From: 66-474 sp035606235
GTDB taxonomy: Bacteria > Pseudomonadota > Gammaproteobacteria > Xanthomonadales > Rhodanobacteraceae
NCBI GenBank assembly: GCA_035606235.1
Contig: DATNFU010000055.1
Coordinates: 1 to 39,148, forward strand
Length of the DNA: 39,148 nt
Direction: 5' to 3'
The notes under the pieces are model-generated. The model was not told the DNA's origin, searched no databases, and was given only the letters and a program-made list of their open reading frames with translations. Below are positions 1 to 7,634 of this stretch, one piece after another (within the stretch, counting starts at the first letter, position 1; every line of letters begins with the position of its first letter). The translations under genes and the position numbers were made by a program.

Positions 1-621
1 GGTGCGCAGCGCGCCGCCATCGATCCAGCTATTGGAAACCGCATCGATGACCTGCTCGCGACCGCCGCCCAGCATCGCCGTCGCCACCGCGGTGGACGCG
101 AGCCGCACCAGAATCACGTGATCAAGACCCACGCGGTTGAAGCTGTTCTTCAGCGCATAGCAACCTTGAATTTCGTGCGCCTTGATGGCGTAACCGAGCG
201 CGTCGCGCACAGTGATCGCGTTGCCGCGTCGGCCCAGGTAATCCGCAAGCGCCAGGATGGCGCCGAGATTGTCTGAAGGGTGACCCCACTCGGCCGCGAG
301 CCAGGTGTCATTGAAATCCAGCCAGCGGATCTGCGTGCCGATGCAGAATGCCGCCTGCGCGGGATCCAGTTGCAGCGAAGTGCCCGGCACGCGCGCGCCG
401 CCGGTGAGTGTCGCCCCCGGCACGATCGGAGCCAGCTGCTTCACGCATTGCGGGAACTTCATGGCCAGCATCGCGCAGCCGAGCGAATCCATCAGCATGT
501 AGCGCGCGGTGCGATACGCCTCATCGGAATCTATCCGGTAGCCGGTAACGTAATCGGCAATGTCAATCAGCGGCTGATCAGGCTCGGGGCGCTGCGCGGA
601 ACGGATGTTGTGCTCGCTCAT
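1..621 (-). CDS. prpD: 2-methylcitrate dehydratase, N-terminal part (cut by window edge)
   Basis: PrpD dehydrates 2-methylcitrate to 2-methylaconitate in the cytoplasmic methylcitrate cycle that oxidises propionyl-CoA. I translated the minus strand from the ATG at 621: the frame stays open to the window edge (207 codons, about 40% of the family length). It reads MSEHNIRSAQRPEPDQ at the start and contains the family stretches RWLDFNDTWLAAEWGHPSDN, KAHEIQGC and NSFNRVGLDHV, which I recognise from enterobacterial PrpD. The 3' part lies beyond position 1. It is separated from prpC by three plus-strand genes and has its own upstream region, so it is probably transcribed separately from prpBC. Confidence 0.93.
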   Translation of the reverse strand, partial: MSEHNIRSAQRPEPDQPLIDIADYVTGYRIDSDEAYRTARYMLMDSLGCAMLAMKFPQCVKQLAPIVPGATLTGGARVPGTSLQLDPAQAAFCIGTQIRWLDFNDTWLAAEWGHPSDNLGAILALADYLGRRGNAITVRDALGYAIKAHEIQGCYALKNSFNRVGLDHVILVRLASTAVATAMLGGGREQVIDAVSNSWIDGGALRT

Positions 622-673
622 GGTGAATTCCTGCCGAAACAAACGGGCTATTGTGCCAGATCGTCACCCTCTC

Positions 674-703
674 TTGACTTGCGCATGGCGCTCTGTCGAG
701 AAT
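674..703 (+). promoter_or_regulatory. Candidate sigma-70 promoter for the riboswitch leader
   Basis: A TTGACT hexamer (674-679) is followed after 18 bases by GAGAAT (698-703). That is 5 of 6 and 4 of 6 matches to the -35 and -10 consensus. Transcription from about 710 would give a leader of roughly 300 nt containing the whole yybP-ykoY aptamer. The region between this promoter and the aptamer also holds a 7-bp stem (CAGTCAT at 722-728 with ATGACTG at 743-749). The promoter is predicted by eye only. Confidence 0.45.
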
Positions 704-788
704 GGGTCCGCTCAAGAAGTACAGTCATGAGTACGGTCATGGATGACTGGGCTTCGCCAGCACGGACGTTGCATCAAAACAAAACCCC

Positions 789-946
789 CGGAGGGGAGTA
801 GCTCGGGATCGGGTCGATTCGATCCTTGCGGCGATCGTCAACACGAACGCGTCTGCGTTCCGGTCGTCGCGCGGCCAATGCGCATTGGTGCGCATGAAAG
901 CAGCCATCCATTGGTTGCACTTTCAAAGCCGCGGGCGAGACTTCCG
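789..946 (+). promoter_or_regulatory. yybP-ykoY manganese riboswitch
   Basis: The segment has the conserved parts of the yybP-ykoY aptamer in the right order. There is a closing stem CGGAGG (789-794) with CTTCCG (941-946), the GGGGAGTAGC box directly inside its 5' side, a GATCGTCAACACG block followed by an AACGC/GCGTT stem and CCGGTCGTCGC, and the GCGAGAC box on the 3' side. Members of this class sense Mn2+ and switch on metal-export genes. The next gene is a TerC/YjbE-family protein, a classic partner of this riboswitch. The variable arm carries a hairpin (896-924) that also occurs in a ribosomal-operon gap. About 70 bases of expression platform separate the aptamer from the start codon. Confidence 0.87.
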
Positions 947-1015
947 CGAACGCAACCCGCAAGCGTGCGGGGTGGGCGCTCGCGGATTTCTTCTCGCACG
1001 CATGCAGGCCGCCCG

Positions 1016-1720
1016 ATGACCTTTCTCGCCCACCCGTTCGTTTCGCTCTCCGATCCGGCATTCTGGTCCGGCTTGGCTTCGATCATCCTGATCGACCTGG
1101 TGCTCGCCGGCGACAATGCCATCGTGATCGCGCTGGCCGCGCGCGCGCTTCCACACAACCTGCAATGGCGCGCGATTTTCTGGGGCTGCTTCGGCGCGAT
1201 CGGCGTACGCATCGCCATGACCGCCGGCGTGCTGTGGCTGCTGAAAATACCCGGGCTCATGTTGGTCGGTGGCCTGATGCTGCTGCCGATCGCGTGGCGG
1301 CTGCTGCAACACGGTGAGGACAAGCATCGAGTGCGTACCGCCTCCGGCTTCTGGGGCGCGATGTTCACCATAATCGTAGCCGACGCCCTGATGGGCCTGG
1401 ATAACGTGCTCGCGATCGCTGGCGCATCCAAGGGACATCTCGGTCTGGTGATCCTCGGGCTGCTGATCAGCGTGCCGCTGGTGGTGTGGGGTTCGACACT
1501 GATTCTGAAACTGCTGGAACGTTGGCCGGCGATTATCTATCTCGGCGCCGCCACGATTGCCTGGACCGCTGCGCGCATGGTCACGGAAGACGACCTCGTG
1601 GACGACTGGTTCGACGCGCACGATGCGGTGTACTACGCAGTGCTCGCCGTGTTCGTGCTCGGCATTGTTGCGCTCGGCTGGTGGACGCAACGGCGCAAAA
1701 TCGCCAGCCGTCAGCCGTGA
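1016..1720 (+). CDS. TerC/YjbE-family integral membrane protein, probable metal (Mn) exporter
   Basis: This 234-residue inner-membrane protein has about seven hydrophobic segments. It shows the two paired motifs of the TerC/YjbE group: DLVLAGDNAIVIALAARALP near the N-terminus and ADALMGLDNVLAIAG in the middle, whose Asp and Asn residues in membrane helices are thought to bind cation. The YjbE subfamily is known to be regulated by yybP-ykoY riboswitches, and one lies just upstream, so manganese export is the likely role. The frame is open upstream to 743, but that part runs through the riboswitch. I chose the ATG at 1016 (MTFLAHPF) because the hydrophobic protein begins there; no strong Shine-Dalgarno is visible. 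The stop codon lies inside a short heptamer array (1705-1732). Confidence 0.9.
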   Translation: MTFLAHPFVSLSDPAFWSGLASIILIDLVLAGDNAIVIALAARALPHNLQWRAIFWGCFGAIGVRIAMTAGVLWLLKIPGLMLVGGLMLLPIAWRLLQHGEDKHRVRTASGFWGAMFTIIVADALMGLDNVLAIAGASKGHLGLVILGLLISVPLVVWGSTLILKLLERWPAIIYLGAATIAWTAARMVTEDDLVDDWFDAHDAVYYAVLAVFVLGIVALGWWTQRRKIASRQP

Positions 1721-1732
1721 GCCGTCGGCCGA
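1705..1732 (+). repeat. Degenerate 7-bp tandem repeat
   Basis: Four heptamers follow one another: CAGCCGT, CAGCCGT, GAGCCGT and CGGCCGA. The array overlaps the last codons of the YjbE-family gene, so its C-terminus is repeat-encoded. Similar AGC-centred heptamer arrays occur at 9739-9829, 13745-13783 and 38930-38971. Confidence 0.6.
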
Positions 1733-1791
1733 AGAAGCGGGTCCGGCTTGCCGGACGCCGCGAACGCGGGCATCCTCGAACGCCCGTTTGA

Positions 1792-3831
1792 ATGCCGGCA
1801 AAGTTCGTGACCGCAGCCTACCCGAACCTGTTCGCTCCGCTCGATCTCGGCTTTGTCACCCTGCCCAATCGCGTGCTGATGGGCTCCATGCACACCGGCC
1901 TGGAGGATCACGCACGCGATTACGACAAGTTGGCTGCGTATTTCGCCGCGCGTGCACGCGGCGGCGTAGGCCTGATGGTGACCGGAGGTATTGCGCCCAG
2001 CATCGAAGGCTGGCTGAAGCCGTTTTCGGGGCGATTGTCGATGCCCTGGCATGTGCCGCGCCATCGCAAGCTCACCGGCGCCGTGCACGCGGAAGGCGGG
2101 CGCATCTGCATGCAGATCCTGCACGCCGGGCGCTACGCGGTCCATCCCTTGTCCGTCGCGCCGTCGAAGATCAAGTCGCCGATCACGCCGTTCACGCCGC
2201 GCGCGCTGACTGCCCGCGGCATCGAACGCACCATCAATGCATTCGCGCACAGCGCGCAACTCGCGCGCGAAGCCGGCTACGACGGCGTGGAAATAATGGG
2301 TTCGGAGGGTTACCTGATCAACGAGTTCCTGACCCTGCGCTCGAACAAGCGCGAGGACGGATTCGGCGGTTCGCTGGAGAGCCGCATGCGTTTCCCGATC
2401 GAGATCGTGCGGCGCACGCGCGAGGCGGTCGGGCACGATTTCATCATCATCTATCGCCTTTCCATGCTCGACCTGGTTGATCGCGGCCAGGCATGGGATG
2501 AAATCGTCTCGCTTGCGAAAGCCGTGGGAGCCGCCGGCGCCACGCTGATCAACACCGGCATCGGCTGGCACGAGGCGCGTGTACCAACCATCGTCACCTC
2601 CGTGCCGCGCGCGGCATTCGCGTGGGTGACACGGCGCATGAAAGCCGAAGTGCGCATTCCGCTGATCACCACCAACCGCATCAACAAGCCTGAGGTCGCC
2701 GAGGCGCTGCTCGCGCGTGGCGATGCCGACATGGTCTCAATGGCGCGCCCGCTGCTGGCCGATCCGGACTGGGTGAACAAGGCGCGTGCGGGTCAGCCCG
2801 CGCGCATCAACACCTGCATTGCCTGCAATCAGGCGTGTCTGGATCACGTGTTCCAGAACAAACGCGCCTCGTGTCTGGTGAACCCGCGCGCGTGCTTCGA
2901 GACCGAACTGGTGATTTCGCCGACAGGCCAAAAGAAGCGCTTTGCCGTGATCGGCGCCGGGCCGGCCGGTCTTGCCGCGGCCTGCACGCTCGCCGAACGC
3001 GGTCATGCGGTGGCACTGTACGAACAGGCCGAAGAAATCGGTGGGCAGTTCAATCTGGCGAAACGCATTCCAGGCAAGGAAGAATTTGCCGAAACGCTGC
3101 GTTATTTTTTGAACCGCCTGCGCGAGCTGGGCGTCGAACTGCAATTGGGCGCGAACGCGGAGCCCGCGACTGTGCAAGCGCGCGGGTTCGATGCCGTGAT
3201 CGTCGCTACCGGCGTGCTCCCGCGCGATCCGCGGATTCCCGGGCAGGATCACCGAACAGTGCACGGGTACGCGGATGTCGTCTCCGGCAAGGTGGAGATC
3301 GGCCGGCGCGTGGCGATCATCGGTGCAGGCGGCATCGGCTTCGACCTTGCCGAATACCTGAGCCAACCGCCGCCCTCGCCCACTACCGACGTCACCCGCT
3401 GGATGCGCGAATGGGGCGTGGACACGACCCTTTCGCAACGCGGCGGTCTGGCAAAGCCCCGGAGCGAGCCTTCGCCGCGCGAAATCTGGCTGCTGCAGCG
3501 CACGGCCGGCAAGCCCGGCAGAAAACTCAACAAGACCACCGGCTGGGTGCATCGTGCCGCGCTGAAAGCCAAAGGCGTGCACATGCTGGGCGGCGTAATC
3601 TACGAGCGCATCGATGATGCGGGGTTGCATATCAATGCCGATGGCAATGCACGTCTGCTGGAAGTCGACAACGTGGTGATCTGTGCCGGGCAGGAATCCA
3701 ACCGCGCGCTGGCCGACCAGATGATCGCGGTCGACATGAAGGTGCACGTCATTGGCGGCGCCGATGTGGCCGCGGAACTCGATGCCAAGCGCGCGATCGC
3801 GCAAGCGACGCGGCTCGCCGCGAGCCTGTAG
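1792..3831 (+). CDS. fadH: NADPH-dependent 2,4-dienoyl-CoA reductase
   Basis: FadH reduces 2,4-dienoyl-CoA intermediates so that polyunsaturated fatty acids can enter beta-oxidation. The 679-residue protein has the expected order: an FMN-binding TIM barrel (about residues 10-335), a 4Fe-4S Cys cluster (Cys342, Cys345, Cys349, Cys361 in CIACNQAC...SCLVNP) and an FAD/NADPH-binding region with GAGPAG (388-393) and a second GAGGIG. By my alignment Tyr174 and His260 match the catalytic Tyr166 and His252 of the E. coli enzyme. No Shine-Dalgarno is clear before the ATG; a GTG at 1807 is an alternative start. The stop is the TAG of a GTAGGAGC motif. It lies 71 bases after the YjbE-family gene on the same strand. 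Confidence 0.95.
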   Translation: MPAKFVTAAYPNLFAPLDLGFVTLPNRVLMGSMHTGLEDHARDYDKLAAYFAARARGGVGLMVTGGIAPSIEGWLKPFSGRLSMPWHVPRHRKLTGAVHAEGGRICMQILHAGRYAVHPLSVAPSKIKSPITPFTPRALTARGIERTINAFAHSAQLAREAGYDGVEIMGSEGYLINEFLTLRSNKREDGFGGSLESRMRFPIEIVRRTREAVGHDFIIIYRLSMLDLVDRGQAWDEIVSLAKAVGAAGATLINTGIGWHEARVPTIVTSVPRAAFAWVTRRMKAEVRIPLITTNRINKPEVAEALLARGDADMVSMARPLLADPDWVNKARAGQPARINTCIACNQACLDHVFQNKRASCLVNPRACFETELVISPTGQKKRFAVIGAGPAGLAAACTLAERGHAVALYEQAEEIGGQFNLAKRIPGKEEFAETLRYFLNRLRELGVELQLGANAEPATVQARGFDAVIVATGVLPRDPRIPGQDHRTVHGYADVVSGKVEIGRRVAIIGAGGIGFDLAEYLSQPPPSPTTDVTRWMREWGVDTTLSQRGGLAKPRSEPSPREIWLLQRTAGKPGRKLNKTTGWVHRAALKAKGVHMLGGVIYERIDDAGLHINADGNARLLEVDNVVICAGQESNRALADQMIAVDMKVHVIGGADVAAELDAKRAIAQATRLAASL

Positions 3832-3841
3832 GAGCAGCGTA

Positions 3842-3876
3842 GCCCTGGCAATCGTGTGCAGGGCAACAGCTTTTTT
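3842..3876 (+). terminator. Weak candidate terminator after fadH
   Basis: GCCCTG (3842-3847) can pair with CAGGGC (3859-3864) over an 11-base loop. A run of six T follows at 3871-3876, six bases after the stem. The stem is short and the T-run is displaced, so this is tentative. The rest of the 250-base gap before the GST gene holds T-rich low-complexity sequence and no gene. Confidence 0.35.
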
Positions 3877-4054
3877 CGCAAAGAACACTGGGCCGTGAAG
3901 AAGGTTTAAAAAACCAGACCTTTTTTTGCGTGCTTTGCCTCCTTTGCGGATAAATTTCTTTGGCTCTCTCGCGCAACCCGGGATATCACAGCGAACCGCG
4001 TTCTCTGGCAAAGCGTCCAAGTCGCCCTTGATGCGCGGTGTATGCACCTCCACA

Positions 4055-4066
4055 TGGTGTACACCA
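4055..4066. promoter_or_regulatory. 12-bp perfect palindrome upstream of the GST gene
   Basis: TGGTGTACACCA is a perfect palindrome ending 15 bases before the start codon of the glutathione S-transferase gene. Its position would suit an operator, but no regulator or second copy is visible in the window, so the function is speculative. Confidence 0.25.
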
Positions 4067-4081
4067 CCAATGGAGATGGCC

Positions 4082-4696
4082 ATGAAGCTCTACACCTCGC
4101 CTGGCGCATGCTCGATGGCCGACCACATCGCGCTGGAATGGATCGGCAAGCCCTACACCGCGCAGGTCGTCAGCAGCGAACAGCGTGCCACGCCGGAATT
4201 CAGGAAGCTCAATCCCGCCGGCGCGGTGCCGGTGTTCGAGGATGGCGACTGGGTGCTGACCCAGAATTCGGCGATCCTGAATTATCTCGCGGACAAATTC
4301 CCGGAAAGCAAACTAGGCGGCGAAGGCACGCCCAAGTCACGCGCGGAAGTGAACCGCTGGCTGGGCATGTTGAATGCCGACGTGCATCCGGCCTTTCACC
4401 CGCTGTTCGGCGCAGCGAATTACCTCGGCGAGGAAGCGGCCGAGAAAATGAAAGACGCCGCGCGCAAGAAATTGCGTGGCTACTTCGAGCGTCTCGATGC
4501 GCAGCTTTCCGGTCGCAACTGGCTGGTCGGCGCGCGTTCGATCGCCGATCCATATCTGTTCATCACCCTGCGCTGGGCCAAGGCGATGAAAGTGGACCTG
4601 TCGGGCTTCCACAATCTCGAAGCCTTCGAACAGCGCATGCGCGCAGACAAGGGCGTGCAGAAAGTGCTCAAAGACGAGGGCGTGGATCAGGGATGA
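4082..4696 (+). CDS. Glutathione S-transferase, beta class
   Basis: This 204-residue cytoplasmic protein has the GST layout: a thioredoxin-like N-terminal domain starting MKLYTSPGACSMADHIALEW and an all-helical C-terminal domain. The SPGACS motif places a cysteine at residue 10, which is typical of bacterial beta-class GSTs. PAGAVPVFEDGDWVLTQNSA is the conserved glutathione-binding region with its cis-proline and Ser. The frame is open upstream, but the ATG at 4082 has a GGAG at 4072-4075 with good spacing and gives the normal GST start. It is followed by a strong bidirectional terminator that separates it from convergent prpC. The substrate is unknown. Confidence 0.92.
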   Translation: MKLYTSPGACSMADHIALEWIGKPYTAQVVSSEQRATPEFRKLNPAGAVPVFEDGDWVLTQNSAILNYLADKFPESKLGGEGTPKSRAEVNRWLGMLNADVHPAFHPLFGAANYLGEEAAEKMKDAARKKLRGYFERLDAQLSGRNWLVGARSIADPYLFITLRWAKAMKVDLSGFHNLEAFEQRMRADKGVQKVLKDEGVDQG

Positions 4697-4710
4697 CCCT
4701 TCTTCCAAAC

Positions 4711-4739
4711 AAAAAAGCCGCGCAATGCGCGGCTTTTTT
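4711..4739. terminator. Bidirectional intrinsic terminator between gst and prpC
   Basis: Stem GCCGCGC (4717-4723), loop AAT, stem GCGCGGC (4727-4733), flanked by six A on the left and six T on the right. Transcripts of either strand end in a U-run, which fits the convergent arrangement of the GST gene (ends 4696) and prpC (ends 4756). Confidence 0.93.
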
Positions 4740-4755
4740 GTTTACGGAATGACGA

Positions 4756-5910
4756 TCACCTTTTTTCAATGGGAACGTACGCGCAATCTTCCGGCCCGGT
4801 GTAGTTCGCGCTGGGGCGGATGATCTTGCCGTCCTGGCGCTGCTCGATCACGTGCGCGCTCCAGCCCGAGGTGCGCGCGATCACGAACAGTGGCGTGAAC
4901 ATGGGCGTAGGCACACCCATCATGTGGTACGCGCTGGCCGAGTACCAATCTAGGTTCGGGAACATCTTCTTGAGATCCATCATCACGTTCTCGATCCGCT
5001 CCGACACTTCGAACAGGCGCGGGTTGCCGCCCTCGCTGCAGAGCTTGCGCGAAATTTCCTTGATGATCGGATTGCGCGGATCACCGATCGTGTAGACCGG
5101 ATGGCCGAAGCCGATCACGATCTGCTTGTTGGCGACACGCTCGCGAATATCCTTCTCGGCGTCGTCCGCAGATCGATAGCGGCCGATGATTTCCATCGCC
5201 ACCTCATTGGCGCCGCCGTGCTTGGGGCCGCGCAGCGCGCCGATCGCACCGGTGATCGCCGAGTACATGTCCGAACCGGTGCCCGCGATCACGCGCGCGG
5301 CGAAGGTGCTGGCGTTGAACTCGTGTTCAGCATAAAGGATCAGCGACTTGTCCAGCGCGTTGGCGTGCGAATCGCTCGGCTTGCGCCCGTGCAGCAGGTG
5401 CAGGAAATGCGCGGCGATGGTGTCGTCGTCGGTTTCCGTCTCGATGCGGCGGCCGTTGTGCGAGAAGTGATACCAGTACAGCAGCATCGAACCGAAGCTC
5501 GCCATCAGCCTGTCGGCGATGTCGCGCGCGCCGGTGACGTGGTGTTCGTCCTTCTCCGGCAGCACCGTACCGAGCACCGAGCAGCCGGTACGCATCACGT
5601 CCATCGGATGCGTCGCCGCGGGCAGCAGTTCCAGCGCGGCCTTCACCGGCTGCGGCAGCCCGCGCAGACGTTTCAGCCTGGCGCGATACGCGTTCAATTC
5701 CGACCAGGTCGGCAGGACCTCATGCACCAGCAGGTGCGCAACTTCCTCGAAGGTCGCCTTGGTGGCGAGATCCTGGATGTCGTAACCGCGGTAGTGCAGA
5801 TCGTTGCCGCTGCGCCCCACCGTGCACAGCGCGGTGTTGCCGGCGGCGACGCCGGATAGCGCCACCGACTTCTTGGCCTTGGGGAGAACGGATGCAGCGG
5901 TATCGTTCAT
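4756..5910 (-). CDS. prpC: 2-methylcitrate synthase
   Basis: PrpC condenses propionyl-CoA with oxaloacetate to 2-methylcitrate, the first step of the methylcitrate cycle. The 384-residue protein has citrate-synthase-family signatures: LILYAEHEFNASTF and GFGHPVYTIGDPR with the active-site histidines, and GPKHGGANE. The short N-terminus (MNDTAASVLPKAKK) and the length fit PrpC/CitZ-type enzymes rather than the longer TCA-cycle GltA, and prpB upstream settles the choice. The start is the ATG at 5910, preceded by GGAG with good spacing; a TTG 18 bases upstream is in frame but lacks this support. It is downstream of the small membrane-protein gene 5968-6564 and probably co-transcribed with it and prpB. 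Confidence 0.94.
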   Translation of the reverse strand: MNDTAASVLPKAKKSVALSGVAAGNTALCTVGRSGNDLHYRGYDIQDLATKATFEEVAHLLVHEVLPTWSELNAYRARLKRLRGLPQPVKAALELLPAATHPMDVMRTGCSVLGTVLPEKDEHHVTGARDIADRLMASFGSMLLYWYHFSHNGRRIETETDDDTIAAHFLHLLHGRKPSDSHANALDKSLILYAEHEFNASTFAARVIAGTGSDMYSAITGAIGALRGPKHGGANEVAMEIIGRYRSADDAEKDIRERVANKQIVIGFGHPVYTIGDPRNPIIKEISRKLCSEGGNPRLFEVSERIENVMMDLKKMFPNLDWYSASAYHMMGVPTPMFTPLFVIARTSGWSAHVIEQRQDGKIIRPSANYTGPEDCAYVPIEKR

Positions 5911-5967
5911 GATTTTCTCCGATTGCAACGGCGTGATCGCGCAGGCCGCTTCACGATAAATCGCATT

Positions 5968-6564
5968 TCAGTCGTTGAATACTTCTGCAGGGTGCAGCCG
6001 CGGACATTGGTTGACCGGCGCCATCTGCAGCGGACCTTCCTTGAACCCGACGAGGTGCGCGTCCCGATACTGCCAGCACTCTCCCAGCGTCGAGCAGTAG
6101 CAGATCGCAATCGCCATATGCTTCGCGACTGCGGCGGCACGGAATTGCCGGTAAATATCCTTATCCTCGAATTTTATGATCCGGACATTCTCACCCGGGC
6201 TGACCACATCGGGGTTGATGGTGGATTCGCTGAACGTGATCGGGCGCTTCATGCCGAGCGCATCCAGCACATGGTGCCAGTCCGATTGCGGCTTCCCTTC
6301 CACCCATATCTGCGCGCTGCGCACGATCGCCGGTCCTACTCCTTTGCTGTACACGATCAATGACAAATCGTTGTCGTCATTCCCGGCGATCAGGTTCGGC
6401 CACACCTCCGCGCGCACCTGCTCGCGCTGGATATAGGCGGTATAGCCGGAAACGCACAGCGCGAGCAGGCCGATCAGCGACGCGATAATCGCCGAGAGCG
6501 CATTCCAATTGCGTCCGCCCGGGGCGGAGGCGGATTCATCGGATGGCGGCAATAGCTCCGACAT
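5968..6564 (-). CDS. Membrane-anchored protein of unknown function in the prpB-prpC operon
   Basis: I do not recognise this 198-residue protein. It has a Pro/Ser-rich N-terminus (MSELLPPSDESASAPGG), one hydrophobic segment at about residues 24-46 (LSAIIASLIGLLALCVSGYT) and a soluble part of about 150 residues with a predicted beta-rich middle (SLIVYSKGVGPAIVRSAQIW) and three Cys near CYCSTLGEC. It looks like a single-pass protein with one domain outside or inside the membrane; topology cannot be fixed by eye. Its ATG lies five bases after the prpB stop and the gene ends 57 bases before prpC, so it is almost surely in the same operon. A role in propionate metabolism is suggested only by position. 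Confidence 0.8.
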   Translation of the reverse strand: MSELLPPSDESASAPGGRNWNALSAIIASLIGLLALCVSGYTAYIQREQVRAEVWPNLIAGNDDNDLSLIVYSKGVGPAIVRSAQIWVEGKPQSDWHHVLDALGMKRPITFSESTINPDVVSPGENVRIIKFEDKDIYRQFRAAAVAKHMAIAICYCSTLGECWQYRDAHLVGFKEGPLQMAPVNQCPRLHPAEVFND

Positions 6565-6569
6565 GTGCG

Positions 6570-7460
6570 TCAGACCTTCTTGTCCGCGAACAGCGCGTCC
6601 AGCCTGCGCTCGTAGTCGTGATAACCGATGCGCTCGTAAAGCTCCTCGCGCGTCTGCATCGTGTCCAGCACACTCCTTTGGGTACCTTCGCGGCGGATGG
6701 TCGCGTACACCTTCTCGGCCGCCTTGTTCATCGCGCGGAACGCCGACAGCGGATACAGCACGATCGCTACGCCGGCGTCGCGCAGTTCATCCAGGGTGAA
6801 CAGCGGCGTCGCCCCGAACTCGGTGATGTTGGCCAGCACCGGCACCTTCACCGCGTCCACGAATTTTCTGTACGTCGCAAGATCTCGCACTGCTTCGGCG
6901 AAGATGCCGTCCGCGCCGGCCTGGACGCATTTCAGTGAACGCTCGATCGCGGCATCCACGCCTTCGGAGGCGATCGCATCGGTGCGCGCGATCAGGAAGA
7001 AATCAGGATCCGTTTTCGCATCCGCCGCGGCTTTCACCCGATCGGCCATTTCGGCCGCTGAAACGATCTCCTTGCCGGGGCGATGTCCGCAGCGCTTGGC
7101 GCCGACCTGATCCTCGATGTGGCACGCCGCCGCGCCGGCCTTGATCAGCGACTGCACCGTGCGCGCGATGTTGAATGCGCTCGGCCCAAAGCCCGTATCG
7201 ATGTCCACCAGCAGCGGCGCGTCGCAAACATCGGTGATCCGGCGCACATCAATCAGCACGTCGTCCAGCGTATTGATGCCCAGATCCGGCAGACCGAGCG
7301 AGCCCGCGGCCACGCCGCCACCGGACAGATAGATCGCACGATAACCGGCGCGTTTTGCCAGCAGCGCGTGATTGGCGTTGATTGCGCCGATCACCTGCAG
7401 TGGCGATTCGGCGGCGAGCGCGGCGCGGAAGCGTGCTCCGGCAGAGTGCGTATCGCTCAT
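6570..7460 (-). CDS. prpB: 2-methylisocitrate lyase
   Basis: PrpB cleaves 2-methylisocitrate to pyruvate and succinate, the last step of the methylcitrate cycle. The 296-residue protein belongs to the isocitrate lyase/PEP mutase family: the signature HIEDQVGAKRCGH carries the catalytic cysteine, and LLVDIDTGFG has the Mg2+-binding aspartates. Length and sequence fit PrpB rather than the longer isocitrate lyase. The start chosen is the ATG at 7460 (MSDTHSAG) with GGAA six bases upstream; a TTG 15 bases earlier is in frame. It is the first gene of a prpB-membrane protein-prpC operon, divergent from yihY. A possible -10 (TAGAAT on the minus strand, 7483-7488) lies in the 174-base divergent gap. 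No prpR-type regulator is in the window. Confidence 0.94.
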   Translation of the reverse strand: MSDTHSAGARFRAALAAESPLQVIGAINANHALLAKRAGYRAIYLSGGGVAAGSLGLPDLGINTLDDVLIDVRRITDVCDAPLLVDIDTGFGPSAFNIARTVQSLIKAGAAACHIEDQVGAKRCGHRPGKEIVSAAEMADRVKAAADAKTDPDFFLIARTDAIASEGVDAAIERSLKCVQAGADGIFAEAVRDLATYRKFVDAVKVPVLANITEFGATPLFTLDELRDAGVAIVLYPLSAFRAMNKAAEKVYATIRREGTQRSVLDTMQTREELYERIGYHDYERRLDALFADKKV

Positions 7461-7634
7461 GAGGCGTTCCGGCAAAGCCGCGATTCTAACCGATTACGCC
7501 AGCCCCGATTCGTGCGCCCGGGGCTTGCCGAGGGCCGTGGCACCACCGCATCGGCTGGCGCGCGAGGCGACCCGTGATCTGCAGTGCCGTCCAAAAGTGG
7601 CATGCTGTTGGCGTGTTGTCAGGAGCATCTAGCC

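Noticed and set aside
743..1015. Upstream extension of the YjbE-family reading frame
   Set aside because: This part runs through the yybP-ykoY riboswitch and its translation is not hydrophobic or family-like. The protein most likely starts at 1016.
3880..4040. T-rich segment with CTTTGC-type repeats between fadH and the GST gene as a possible mobile element
   Set aside because: The pattern is too degenerate and no inverted ends or target duplication are visible.
2737..4083. Minus-strand open frame of 448 codons opposite fadH and the following gap
   Set aside because: It is antisense to fadH, runs into non-coding DNA and shows no recognisable domain.
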